Shown piece after piece: positions 26,635-34,913 of a stretch of DNA of 64,000 nt. Both the position numbers and the translations under genes were made by a program. This DNA comes from Oscillospiraceae bacterium. Its GTDB lineage: Bacteria; Bacillota; Clostridia; Oscillospirales; Oscillospiraceae. The notes beneath the pieces were generated by a model that saw only the letters and a program-made list of their open reading frames with translations, was not told where the DNA came from and searched no databases. Position 1 is the first letter of the stretch, and every line of letters starts with the position of its first letter. The stretch is from contig WQVH01000005.1 of NCBI GenBank assembly GCA_009781695.1, forward strand, positions 1 through 64,000, read 5' to 3'.

Positions 26635-28335
26635 TTAATTAGGCGATATGCTGGGGCGAATATCAATAAGATGCAGCTGTACGTTGCTGCGCCCTCTGAA
26701 TTCATTGACTTGGGGCTCAAATGCTGCATCTACAACAGTACCGACACTGACGCCCAAATCCTCCGAAGGCATTGAGAAAAACACACAATCAAGGCTTTTG
26801 CCGGATTTTTCTAATTTAAGGCGCGTGTGCTTACCTGCTCCGATAGACTGTGCCGCAGAAATCTCTGCGCCCCTCATGCATAAGCTGGGAGAGGGGTTGC
26901 CATTGCCGAATGGCTCAAGTTTTTCGAGTGCTTGAATATTTTGTACTGTGAGCAGTTCAGGCTTTTCGACCTCAAAGTCGAGTTTGAGGTCCGGCGCAGA
27001 TAATGCCCCTGCTTTGTCAATATAAAACTGCGTTATGCGGTGTCGTAGCGTATCGATATGTTCCTGCGCTATAGAGATGCCGGCGGCCATCTCATGCCCA
27101 CCATAGTTGCTGAGTAAATCGGCGCAAGAGCGCAGTGCATCAAAGATAGCAAAAGTCCCGAAGCTGCGGCAAGAACCGCGTCCCATTCCGGTATCATCAA
27201 TATTGATGATAATTGCCGGAGTGCGATGCCGCTCAGCTATTTTCGCAGCGACAATCCCGGTGACGCCCTGATGCCAACCCTTTTTTGCAAGAATAATGGG
27301 CCCATCAGAGGGGGATTCGGTAAGCATTTCAGTAGCTTCATCATAAATCTTATTTTCCAAAGCACGTCTTTGGGTATTTAAATCGCTGAGCTGCGTCGCC
27401 AACAGTTCAGATTCATGATCACTTTCAGAAAGGAGTAATTTTAGTGAAAGCTCGGTTTGCCCCATTCTTCCGGCGGCATTAAGTCTTGGCGCAATTGAAA
27501 AACCCACGGTTGATGCGGTGGCCTTGCCGGGAGTCATACCGACCTCCCGAAGCAGTAAGCGAATTCCGGGGCGTGGATGGTTGTTGAGTTCTAAAAGTCC
27601 ACGTCTGATGAGTTCACGATTTTCATCGAGTACAGGCATCACGTCTGCAATCGTACCGATGGCTACAAGATCGCCATATATGCGTGAGAGCGTATCGGCG
27701 CTTTGGTTGGGTTCTAATGCGCAGATCAGTTTGAAAACGACACCTACTCCGGCCAGATATTTGTTGGGATAGTCGCAATCCGGACGTTTTGGGTCAACAA
27801 TGGCACATGCCTCAGGCAGCTCATCTCTGCATTGATGATGGTCGGTGATCACCAAGGCGATGCCGAGTGATTTTAAATATGCGGCTTCTTCAATGGCGGT
27901 AACACCGCAATCAACGGTGATGATAAGATCGACACCCTTTGCATAGAGTGTATCAATGGCGTTTTTGTTCAGGCCGTAACCTTCGTCAAAACGGCTGGGG
28001 ATATATATATCATAATTGGCGCCCTTTGAGCGTAGCCAATGCGCCAAAACAGCACATGAGGTCATTCCGTCCACATCATAGTCGCCGTAAATGACAATGC
28101 GTTGACCTGCGGTAACCGCATTGTCAATAACGAAGACAGCCTTTTCCATGTCTTTTAATAGGAATGGGTCATGGATTTCACTTTGTCCATCGCCTAGGAT
28201 TTCGTTGACCTCATCAATATGCTCAGTACCTCGTGAGGCAAGAAAAACGGATACCAGCGGGTTGATACCATGACGACAGAAATTGACCGCTCTATCTCTG
28301 TCAAAACCGCCGATGACCCAATTTCGAAACCGCAT
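26635..28335 (-). CDS. recJ: Single-stranded-DNA-specific exonuclease RecJ
   Basis: 566 residues. DHH phosphoesterase motifs: GDYDVDGMTSCAVLAHWL (motif I), ITVDCGVTAIEEA, and the namesake VITDHHQCRDELP. DHHA1 has the GG-H motif in SNYGGHEMAAGIS, and a C-terminal OB-like domain ends RPSISPN. The enzyme degrades single-stranded DNA 5' to 3' in recombination and mismatch repair. The ATG at 28335 has a weak AAGGA about 13 bases upstream. It is the first gene of the minus-strand housekeeping run that ends with htpG. Confidence 0.95.
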   Translation of the reverse strand: MRFRNWVIGGFDRDRAVNFCRHGINPLVSVFLASRGTEHIDEVNEILGDGQSEIHDPFLLKDMEKAVFVIDNAVTAGQRIVIYGDYDVDGMTSCAVLAHWLRSKGANYDIYIPSRFDEGYGLNKNAIDTLYAKGVDLIITVDCGVTAIEEAAYLKSLGIALVITDHHQCRDELPEACAIVDPKRPDCDYPNKYLAGVGVVFKLICALEPNQSADTLSRIYGDLVAIGTIADVMPVLDENRELIRRGLLELNNHPRPGIRLLLREVGMTPGKATASTVGFSIAPRLNAAGRMGQTELSLKLLLSESDHESELLATQLSDLNTQRRALENKIYDEATEMLTESPSDGPIILAKKGWHQGVTGIVAAKIAERHRTPAIIINIDDTGMGRGSCRSFGTFAIFDALRSCADLLSNYGGHEMAAGISIAQEHIDTLRHRITQFYIDKAGALSAPDLKLDFEVEKPELLTVQNIQALEKLEPFGNGNPSPSLCMRGAEISAAQSIGAGKHTRLKLEKSGKSLDCVFFSMPSEDLGVSVGTVVDAAFEPQVNEFRGRSNVQLHLIDIRPSISPN

Positions 28336-28406
28336 TTAAAAAATCTCATCCTTCCATGGTGCATTTCATTATAATAGTATACCAAAATGCTGCCCCCGGT
28401 ACAATA

Positions 28407-29219
28407 TTAACATTTGCGCGTGAGTGCGATATCACCAAGATTGACGTCAATCGTTGCATCGACCGCATCGAAAGTTTCAAATGCGAAGCCTTTGGCCTCA
28501 ATAACGATGTCATACTTGCCCATAGCCAGATCTTTAAACCAAAAATCGCCATATTCGTCGGACAGCACTTCAACAGTTTTGCCGCCATTTGTTGCACGGC
28601 ATCTTGCGCCGATCACAACTTCTTTATCGATCGGGTCATAAACCGTGCCTGCAATGAACTTGCCCGGGATGTTGCGGTAAAAGACTTTCGGGCGCATACC
28701 GGTTTCAGGCATAGATACAGTGGCTCCGATGATGAAGTCTTGCATATCATCTTCATCGCCGAACTGCAAAGCCTCAGTCGGGCACGCTTCAACGCAACGA
28801 GGTACTTCGAACCCATTGTCAAGCAGATGGGCGCAGCCGGTACATTTTTGGGCAATATTAAGATCATCATTGAAATAAATTGCCCCATATGGACATGCAG
28901 TGAGACAAGTCTCGCACCCTACGCATTTATCAGGATCAATCATGACCAGACCATCATTGCGGCGATAAAAAACGCTGGTGCATGTCTGCATACAGGCTGC
29001 TTTTTCGCAATGATTGCATAGTTGTGGGATATAATGAATCTTTACCTTGGGCATAGTGCCGCAGACATTTTCTTGAAGCTTAAGCCAAAAATGCCCGGTC
29101 TCCGGTTGAGGCTTAGCATATGGAGACCAATCGTTGTCCACATGTTCATCCTTGCAAGCGAGCTGGCAATTATAACATCCATTGCACTTGGCGACATCTA
29201 CAGTAAAAACCTTTGACAT
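28407..29219 (-). CDS. Transhydroxylase-like Fe-S subunit with C-terminal transthyretin-like domain
   Basis: 270 residues. The first half is a DMSO-reductase-family ferredoxin subunit: CNGCYNCQLACKDEH, then CNHCEKAACMQTC, CVGCETCLTACP and CTGCAHLLD...CVEACP, enough for three or more [4Fe-4S] clusters. From about residue 185 follows a beta-sandwich-like segment (GTVYDPIDKEVVIGARCRAT, YGDFWFKDLAMGKYDIVIEA). That ferredoxin-plus-transthyretin-fold layout is what I know from the small subunit of pyrogallol-phloroglucinol transhydroxylase. There is no twin-arginine signal, so it is cytoplasmic. The ATG at 29219 has GGAGG 12 bases upstream; a longer frame to 29381 runs through a repeat-like spacer. 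Confidence 0.82.
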   Translation of the reverse strand: MSKVFTVDVAKCNGCYNCQLACKDEHVDNDWSPYAKPQPETGHFWLKLQENVCGTMPKVKIHYIPQLCNHCEKAACMQTCTSVFYRRNDGLVMIDPDKCVGCETCLTACPYGAIYFNDDLNIAQKCTGCAHLLDNGFEVPRCVEACPTEALQFGDEDDMQDFIIGATVSMPETGMRPKVFYRNIPGKFIAGTVYDPIDKEVVIGARCRATNGGKTVEVLSDEYGDFWFKDLAMGKYDIVIEAKGFAFETFDAVDATIDVNLGDIALTRKC

Positions 29220-29247
29220 ATGAATCTGAATCCTCCAATCATTATTT

Positions 29248-29326
29248 GTAGGGACAACCGCCCCATGTGAGTAAACACATAGAAATTCTAAAATTATTGC
29301 CGTAGGGGCGAACTGTGTTTGCCCGC
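29248..29326 (-). repeat. Possible dispersed intergenic element between the transhydroxylase subunits
   Basis: Contains GTAGGGACAACCGCCCC (29248-29264), a small hairpin ATGTG/CACAT (29265-29280) and GTAGGGGCGAACTGTG followed by TTTGCCCGC, whose GGGCGAAC (29306-29313) and GTTTGCCC (29317-29324) form an 8-bp stem with one wobble. GTAGGGGCG hairpins are a common style of Clostridia intergenic repeat. There is a single copy in this window. Confidence 0.45.
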
Positions 29327-29335
29327 AAGCGTGTA

Positions 29336-32056
29336 TTAATCTTCTAATAACCATCCTTCTAAACAAACCCCGGCAGCCCAATCAATCTTGCGGGCAAAAG
29401 CCTCAGGATAATCCCTTTTCCAACCTGCCATCTCTTCATCAGTGACCTTGGCGACCTCAACGAGAAAGCCCGAAGTGGCCATACCTGTGCAGTTCTTTGA
29501 AGTTTGTGCGGTGGGTGTAATCAGATTGATTGCACCGCCTCGGTCAAGCTTGCCCGGAATGATCGAATCGACACGTGCACCGTGGTCAATATAGCAGATA
29601 TTGGGCATCAGCCGCTCAGTGACATAAGCACCGCATAGCACAGCGCCCCGCTCATTATATACTTTTACGATATCGCCGTGTGCGATTTTGCGTTTTTGCG
29701 CCTCTGACGGATTAAGCCAACAGGGCTCATATTGATAGCCATCCTTGGCACGGATTTTCATAGTCTCAACTTCGCGATTCCAGATGATGTCATCACATTG
29801 TGCATGCATACGCCATCTGCCGTGATTGGACATACACAGGAGTGAGTAGTCTTTCGTGCGCTCGGAAGACAGTCTTTCATCATGGCTCTCGCCGCATTCA
29901 ATCCACTTTGGAATCGGCGGACGTTCAGGATCATCGGGCATATGCTTTTCGATAGCGGTCGAAAGAAATTCCAATTTGCCGGTGGGTGTTGAAAGTGGAT
30001 TGCTTTCAGGATCTTCGTAGAATTTTCTGAGTCCCGCAGGCAAATCAAGCGCATCTTTTTTGCATGGAATTACGAAAATCTTGCGTGCGCTAAACTCTTC
30101 CCACGACATTTGCTCTTCACAGCCTGAGGCTTTGTAGAAAAAGCGTACACGCTCATCTTCTGTAAGATTGTCTGTGTAGGCTCTGTAGTAATCATCACCG
30201 AGCTTTTTGGCGACCTCGGCGCAGACATCAAAGTCAGACAAAGACTCTCCGACAGGCGGGCAAGCCGGGTGCTCAAGATATACGGAAGTAAATGCTCCGC
30301 TGGAAAGATCATTGCCAATATCGCTCATTTCAAACTTGGTAGCAACCGGAAAGATAATGTCAGCAAAACAGCAATCATTTTCGAGCCAAGGATGTTGCGC
30401 AACGATGCATTCAATATCCTCGCTCTGAAAGGCTTTGATCATCAGATTGCCATCATTCCAACAAGTCGTTTGGCATGGGGCATCAGTCCAGATCATATGG
30501 AGCTTCGACAGTCCGGGGCGTGGGTAGGTCATTTTTTCAAATTGATACTCTGATGTAGGCAGTCTGTAGTTGTGCTCACGAGGCACTTGGCTTGAGGAGA
30601 AGCATTGCAGGCCATACCACTCAGCTTTGCCCTCAAGGATTGCTCTGTGTATGAGTGTGCGGGGAATAAACTGTTTGGGTGCGGGTAATTGCTTGAATAG
30701 TTCTATGAGTTCGGGAGTGCGCTTTTTTTGTGCGTCATTGAGCACAAAGCGGTTCATATTTATTTCCGGCGACACATCTCCGTCTACCGGGCGCAAGGGG
30801 TCACCTATATGCGGAATTGCGGCCATGATTTCACCTTGATATGGGAGTGGGAAGTCTGTGTTCCAAAGATTAAATTCAATCATTTTGGCTTGATGCACAC
30901 CGGGCTTTCCCAGCCCGCGCATACTGAGTAGCATGGCTTCAAGCCGTGCCGGTTCAGTGGCATATGGACCTCTGATGAGACCGCCGCCGTTGGAATGCAG
31001 TATGCTTGCGACTTTTTTTGCCCAATCACGAGCCAACGCTTTAATCGTCCATTCTTTTACGCCGCATTTTTCGCTTGCCCATTCAGGTGTTTTGGGTATG
31101 CCATCTTCACGTCCGAGTACGTAATCTTCAAACTTGTCAAAGCCGTATGCATGTGTGTCTATATAGTCTTTTTCAAATGTGCCTTCGGTGATCCATACAT
31201 ATGCAATGGCCAGTTGGAGAGCAGCATCGGTATTGGGCAAAATCGGAATCCACTTGTCTGCATGAACCGCTGCACCATAGTTTAGATCAGGGCATATGAA
31301 AACGCTTTTGAGTCCTATTTGTGAAAACCAGTAGCATAATTTATTGGGTAGTTGGCCAACGACACCTAGCGGTGTGGTTACCGGGTCACATCCCCAGAAA
31401 AGCAAAAGCTCCGAATGCTCTGCAATATCAGGGAAAAGATTGGTCATGGGCATCATTTCACCGACCGGCTCACTGCCCCATACATGCTTTGCGCCCCAAT
31501 ACCAACCTTCCCACGAGTCTTTGTTGCGCATTTGGAGTGTATACCCGCCCATAAGTGCCAATAATCTGTTCGGGCAACCATGGCTGGGTGCTACATGCTT
31601 ACCCTCTCCGTGCATGTCCGCTTGGCAAAGCACGGCTTCCGAGCCATAGGTTTCTTTTATGCGCACGAGTTCGTCGGCGACGATTTGGGTGGCTTCGTCC
31701 CATGAGATTCGGACGTATTTTGATTTCCCCCGATTCTGAGGGTTGCGTGCACCCTTGGGATCCCAATCTACGCGTTTGAGGGGGTAGCGCACACGGTTTT
31801 TTGAATACACTCTCGCCTTATATCCCAAGCCGAACGGAGAAATTGTCACCCGATCCGGTGCACGAAATGTACTTCCTCTGGCTTTGATGACCCAAGGGTT
31901 GCAATTTTTTTCGGTATATTCCGTATCATAGGCATATGGTCTGATGCGTGTAATCTTGCCATTGTTTGACTCAACGAGACTAGGCCCCCCACTTTCAGGG
32001 CCTATTAGGCTAAAACCTTTGATGGTTTGTGCATCGGGCTTAAATTTATTACTCAT
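29336..32056 (-). CDS. Molybdenum bis-MGD oxidoreductase, pyrogallol-phloroglucinol transhydroxylase-like large subunit
   Basis: 906 residues. It lacks the N-terminal 4Fe-4S cysteines of most DMSO-reductase-family enzymes and lacks a signal peptide. Blocks I recognise from the Pelobacter transhydroxylase large subunit are shared: IKARGSTFRAPDRV, YPLKRVDWDPKGARNPQ, RISWDEATQIV, DSWEGWYWGAKHVWG and GRWRMHAQ. Asp180-Ser181 align with that enzyme's catalytic Asp and molybdenum-ligating Ser; His149 is a candidate for its active-site His. The family acts by moving hydroxyl groups or on similar non-oxidative chemistry. Real substrate unknown; a polyhydroxylated aromatic is the natural first guess. 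The ribosome site is weak (GGAT). It lies 29 bases after the cyclase. Confidence 0.82.
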   Translation of the reverse strand: MSNKFKPDAQTIKGFSLIGPESGGPSLVESNNGKITRIRPYAYDTEYTEKNCNPWVIKARGSTFRAPDRVTISPFGLGYKARVYSKNRVRYPLKRVDWDPKGARNPQNRGKSKYVRISWDEATQIVADELVRIKETYGSEAVLCQADMHGEGKHVAPSHGCPNRLLALMGGYTLQMRNKDSWEGWYWGAKHVWGSEPVGEMMPMTNLFPDIAEHSELLLFWGCDPVTTPLGVVGQLPNKLCYWFSQIGLKSVFICPDLNYGAAVHADKWIPILPNTDAALQLAIAYVWITEGTFEKDYIDTHAYGFDKFEDYVLGREDGIPKTPEWASEKCGVKEWTIKALARDWAKKVASILHSNGGGLIRGPYATEPARLEAMLLSMRGLGKPGVHQAKMIEFNLWNTDFPLPYQGEIMAAIPHIGDPLRPVDGDVSPEINMNRFVLNDAQKKRTPELIELFKQLPAPKQFIPRTLIHRAILEGKAEWYGLQCFSSSQVPREHNYRLPTSEYQFEKMTYPRPGLSKLHMIWTDAPCQTTCWNDGNLMIKAFQSEDIECIVAQHPWLENDCCFADIIFPVATKFEMSDIGNDLSSGAFTSVYLEHPACPPVGESLSDFDVCAEVAKKLGDDYYRAYTDNLTEDERVRFFYKASGCEEQMSWEEFSARKIFVIPCKKDALDLPAGLRKFYEDPESNPLSTPTGKLEFLSTAIEKHMPDDPERPPIPKWIECGESHDERLSSERTKDYSLLCMSNHGRWRMHAQCDDIIWNREVETMKIRAKDGYQYEPCWLNPSEAQKRKIAHGDIVKVYNERGAVLCGAYVTERLMPNICYIDHGARVDSIIPGKLDRGGAINLITPTAQTSKNCTGMATSGFLVEVAKVTDEEMAGWKRDYPEAFARKIDWAAGVCLEGWLLED

Positions 32057-32085
32057 AATTTAGTTATCCAATCAACAGTTAATTT

Positions 32086-32724
32086 TTAATAATAATCTGT
32101 CACTGCATAAGCTCTGACCGGGCTGCCATCGCCATTTTCAAACTTAAGCGGTACAGCGCTGAAATAAAAGCGTTTGCCTATGAGGGGTTTCAAGTTAATC
32201 AGGGACTCAATGATGCCGATGTCACGGCTCAAGATATCTCGGTGTACCGAGCCATCGTGATCTATAGACGGCAAATCAAAACCAATACCATTGATTCCGA
32301 ACTTTGTGAGCAGTGCACCTGTATCCGGGTGAAAATCCGGGTATTCAAAATACTCAGGTGTGCCGACCATCTCTTCCCAACCTGTACGGAAGATCACTAT
32401 GTCACCGGGCTTTATGAGGTATTTGTTCGTTTCCATAATTTTTGAAAAATCCAAAACCTCATCGGTGCGGACATTGGGAACATCCAAACAAACGGCCTGT
32501 CCGCAATATTTGGAGAGGTCGATTTGTGCTGTGGTTTTTCCGCCGTCAATGAAGTGTAGCGGTGTATCTATATGTGTGCCCATGTGCGCACTCATTGAAA
32601 CGTGAGAGACTTGAAGCTGATGTTTGTCGTGCGAGGCAAGGTGTTCCCATTTCATGTATGGGTCGTTTGCCGGGAGAAAGGGGAGTGTCTTTTCGCTCAA
32701 TGTGATGGTTAAATCGTGGATCAT
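32086..32724 (-). CDS. Cyclase-family metal-dependent hydrolase
   Basis: 212 residues. The metal-binding signature is HMGTHIDTPLHF, the H-x-G-T-H-x-D-x-P-x-H pattern of the kynurenine formamidase/cyclase family. Later blocks GDIVIFRTGWEE and IGFDLPSIDHDGSVHRDIL also fit. Family members hydrolyse amide, lactone or cyclic carbonyl bonds. First gene of the operon with the molybdenum enzyme, so it may open a ring or hydrolyse a product of that enzyme. The ATG at 32724 has AAAGGA nine bases upstream; an in-frame TTG six codons earlier overlaps that site. Confidence 0.82.
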   Translation of the reverse strand: MIHDLTITLSEKTLPFLPANDPYMKWEHLASHDKHQLQVSHVSMSAHMGTHIDTPLHFIDGGKTTAQIDLSKYCGQAVCLDVPNVRTDEVLDFSKIMETNKYLIKPGDIVIFRTGWEEMVGTPEYFEYPDFHPDTGALLTKFGINGIGFDLPSIDHDGSVHRDILSRDIGIIESLINLKPLIGKRFYFSAVPLKFENGDGSPVRAYAVTDYY

Positions 32725-32784
32725 GTCCTTATGTCCTTTCAAGAGCTAAAAACGTTTCGCAAATGACCGTTGTCACTGCCAGTC

Positions 32785-32813
32785 ATTATAACAAAATATA
32801 AGGATTATTACAA
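32785..32813 (-). promoter_or_regulatory. Promoter of the cyclase/transhydroxylase operon
   Basis: Minus strand: -35 TTGTAA (32808-32813), 17-bp spacer, -10 TATAAT (32785-32790) with a TG extension (TGTTATAAT). The -35 overlaps the stop codon of the upstream esterase gene, so the operon can be expressed independently of it. Confidence 0.75.
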
Positions 32814-33584
32814 TTGTTTTCGCTCTTGATTCAAATCCAAGCCAGCAATCAAACACGCCAATTCCCGGAGGATTACAGTTCTTTCTCCGGGTGGATAAAA
32901 GGCATGGCGAGACTCATCTAAAGTGACAATCTTATGTGCACTTGTAAAACCGGTGCTGAATATCTTTAGCGTTTTTGATGAGACAGTTTCATCATTTTGA
33001 GAATGGATTATGGTCGTGGGTATCGTAATGGCAGGTAGATTGGATTTTGTTTTAGACATGAGCTTATAAACATCTGCCATCTGCCTTGACCATGAAAAAC
33101 AATTCAAAATAGATGAAATCTCTATGCTGTTAGATTTTTTGTACACTTCAGAAATTTCATCGTCCTTGGTCTGCTGAGACAATATATGTAACTTAATACC
33201 GGTGCGCACTTTATCGAGTGAGTATCTCAACTTGAGCGGCGAGGAAATCAGCATGATGCTTTTGATGTTAAAATTCTTGTTCAGACCGGCGTTTAAAGAT
33301 AAAAGTCCCCCCATGGAATGGCCGACCAAGATAATATTTTTGTATACATGAGACATCCTTTGGATTTCATTTTCGAGATGGCGCTCCCAGTGATGCAACC
33401 TGTATTTTGTGAATTCTTTTGATGTGCCTCCATGGCCGGGTAGCAATAAGGCAAGCGCTGAGCACTTGTGCTGATATGCAATATCAGCCAGGTCTTCAAA
33501 CTGAGTAGGGCTACCCATAAATCCATGGGTGAAAATAACGACAGTATCTGCACCTGCGTATTCTTTTTCATATGGTTTATGCAT
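32808..33584 (-). CDS. Carboxylesterase / monoacylglycerol-lipase-like alpha/beta hydrolase
   Basis: 258 residues. It opens with VVIFTHGFMGSPTQFEDLA (oxyanion loop). The nucleophile elbow is LVGHSMGGLLSL; the acid is in IIHSQNDETV and the histidine in DESRHAFYPPGE. Length and order match the Est30/YvaK-type carboxylesterases, cytoplasmic enzymes cleaving short acyl esters. The ATG at 33584 follows GGAGGA by six bases; an earlier in-frame start at 33653 has no ribosome site. It reads in the same direction as the transhydroxylase operon and may contribute read-through. Confidence 0.85.
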   Translation of the reverse strand: MHKPYEKEYAGADTVVIFTHGFMGSPTQFEDLADIAYQHKCSALALLLPGHGGTSKEFTKYRLHHWERHLENEIQRMSHVYKNIILVGHSMGGLLSLNAGLNKNFNIKSIMLISSPLKLRYSLDKVRTGIKLHILSQQTKDDEISEVYKKSNSIEISSILNCFSWSRQMADVYKLMSKTKSNLPAITIPTTIIHSQNDETVSSKTLKIFSTGFTSAHKIVTLDESRHAFYPPGERTVILRELACLIAGLDLNQERKQL

Positions 33585-33675
33585 TGTACATCCTCCGATG
33601 TCTGTAAGCGTTCTTATCACCCGAAAGTGAAAGGAGAACAATTGCCGTAGCAATTAACGCCATATTATTCTAAAG

Positions 33676-33727
33676 GAAAAACAAAAGCGAATCTTTCCCG
33701 ATAATAAAGACGCAAGGGAGGATTCGC
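33676..33727 (-). terminator. Rho-independent terminator after tRNA-Ser(CGA)
   Basis: Stem GCGAATC (33687-33693) with GATTCGC (33721-33727). On the minus strand it is followed by TTTTGTTTTT. It sits 12 bases past the tRNA CCA end. Confidence 0.8.
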
Positions 33728-33739
33728 ATTTGCCCTATT

Positions 33740-33828
33740 TGGCGGAAGAGGTGGGATTCGAACCCACGGTAGGTTGCCCTACACCGCATTTCGAGTGCGG
33801 CTCGTTATGACCACTTCGATACTCTTCC
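33740..33828 (-). tRNA. tRNA-Ser (anticodon CGA)
   Basis: Reads on the minus strand with acceptor stem GGAAGAG/CTCTTCC, discriminator G and encoded CCA. The anticodon stem-loop is CCGCA-CTCGAAA-TGCGG, giving anticodon CGA for UCG codons. The T arm GTGGGTTCGAATCCCAC and a long variable arm (TGTAGGGCAACCTACC) identify a class II serine tRNA. 89 nt including CCA. Confidence 0.97.
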
Positions 33829-33878
33829 AAATAAATGTGTATCAACAGATAATCTTATGGCCTCATTAATTATCCCGC

Positions 33879-33907
33879 TTGTGTAAAACAAAATACAGCA
33901 TTATAAT
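33879..33907 (+). promoter_or_regulatory. Promoter ahead of the smr-folA-thyA-like run
   Basis: -35 TTGTGT (33879-33884), 17-bp spacer, -10 TATAAT (33902-33907, perfect). About 100 bp before the smr start. The leader between shows no clear structure. Confidence 0.6.
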
Positions 33908-34008
33908 GGGTTTGTCAAGAGTGTCAGGTCGATGCAAAGCACAGGCGTTGATCTCACCGAGATTATAGCGAAAACGCTAAATAGCTAGGGATACACAAGC
34001 AAGGATAC

Positions 34009-34377
34009 ATGACGAAGGAGGGCGGAAAAATAAGCGGATTATTAAGAGAAGTAAACATTAAAGCAGGTCTGCCGATTGTCGATGATGCCATAAAGCGCGT
34101 CACATACAATATAAAAAATGCTAAGCCAATGGGGGTCAGCGCCATAAAACTGATTCATGGCTATGGTTCGACAGGCAAGGGCGGCGGGATTCGTACAGAA
34201 GTACGAAAGTACCTTGAGCGCCTAAAATCCAAACGGGAAATAAAGAACTTCATCACCGGTGAAAAATTTTCAATTTTTGACGAAGACACACGAACAGCCT
34301 TTCTCGTGTGCGATGCATTGCGGCGCGACAGCGATCTTGAAAGGCATAATAATGGGATTACTATTGTTATTTTGTAG
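34009..34377 (+). CDS. Smr-domain (small MutS-related) protein
   Basis: 122 residues. It contains the Smr core: a DDAIKRVTYNIKNAKPMGVS helix-turn, then KLIHGYGSTGKGGGIRTEV, matching the H-G-x-G-x-G-(L/I)-R motif. Stand-alone Smr proteins are nucleases or RNA-binding proteins linked to repair or to collided-ribosome rescue. ATG 34009 has AGGA four bases upstream. A strong AAGGAGG lies just inside the reading frame but no standard start codon follows at good spacing. It is the first gene of the folate run; folA starts 13 bases after its stop. Confidence 0.8.
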   Translation: MTKEGGKISGLLREVNIKAGLPIVDDAIKRVTYNIKNAKPMGVSAIKLIHGYGSTGKGGGIRTEVRKYLERLKSKREIKNFITGEKFSIFDEDTRTAFLVCDALRRDSDLERHNNGITIVIL

Positions 34378-34390
34378 TAAGAGGTGTAGT

Positions 34391-34900
34391 ATGAAAGCAA
34401 TCGTTGCAGTCAACAGCGACTGGGGCATCGGAAACATGGGCAAGCAAACCGTAATTATTCCGGAAGACAGGCGGTTTTTTCGTAAAGAAACCACAGGCGG
34501 CACAATAATTGCCGGACGGAAGACATTTGAAGACTTTGGGGGCGTGCTCCCAAACAGAAAGAACATTGTACTGACCAGAGATGCTGAATTTGCAGCTGAT
34601 GGCGTAGTGGTCTTGCACAGCTTGGAAGACGTGTTTTCTGAAATCGCAGCCGATGATCCCAATAGTATTTTTGTTGCGGGTGGGGGAAACATATACGACT
34701 TATTTTTACCATTTTGTACAGCCGCATATGTGACAAAAGTAAATACTGCCCCTCCATCCGACACCTATTTTCCGGATTTAGATACCATGCCCGGATGGAC
34801 GCTTGAAGATCAATGTGAAACAAGAATATCCAATGGATATGAATATACCATTTGTGTTTATACAAATAATGAAGCAAAGCCAACCTGTCCCCGACCTTGA
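34391..34900 (+). CDS. folA: Dihydrofolate reductase
   Basis: 169 residues. It begins MKAIVAVNSDWGIGNMG, the dihydrofolate reductase opening, with GGTIIAGRKTFEDFGGVLPN for NADPH binding and the FVAGGGNIYDLFLP block near residue 98. Reduces dihydrofolate to tetrahydrofolate. The WGIG-NMG turn replaces the common IGKDNKLPW form, so substrate-site details differ from the E. coli enzyme. The ATG at 34391 has GAGGTG upstream; an in-frame ATG at 34259 lies inside smr and is rejected. It is followed 13 bases later by the thymidylate synthase-like gene, its expected partner. Confidence 0.9.
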   Translation: MKAIVAVNSDWGIGNMGKQTVIIPEDRRFFRKETTGGTIIAGRKTFEDFGGVLPNRKNIVLTRDAEFAADGVVVLHSLEDVFSEIAADDPNSIFVAGGGNIYDLFLPFCTAAYVTKVNTAPPSDTYFPDLDTMPGWTLEDQCETRISNGYEYTICVYTNNEAKPTCPRP

Positions 34901-34913
34901 AAGGAGTCCCAAG

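Noticed and set aside
25801..26775. A 324-codon open frame on the plus strand
   Set aside because: It lies antisense to rel and the end of recJ, both of which have full sets of family motifs. It has no ribosome site or recognisable domain.
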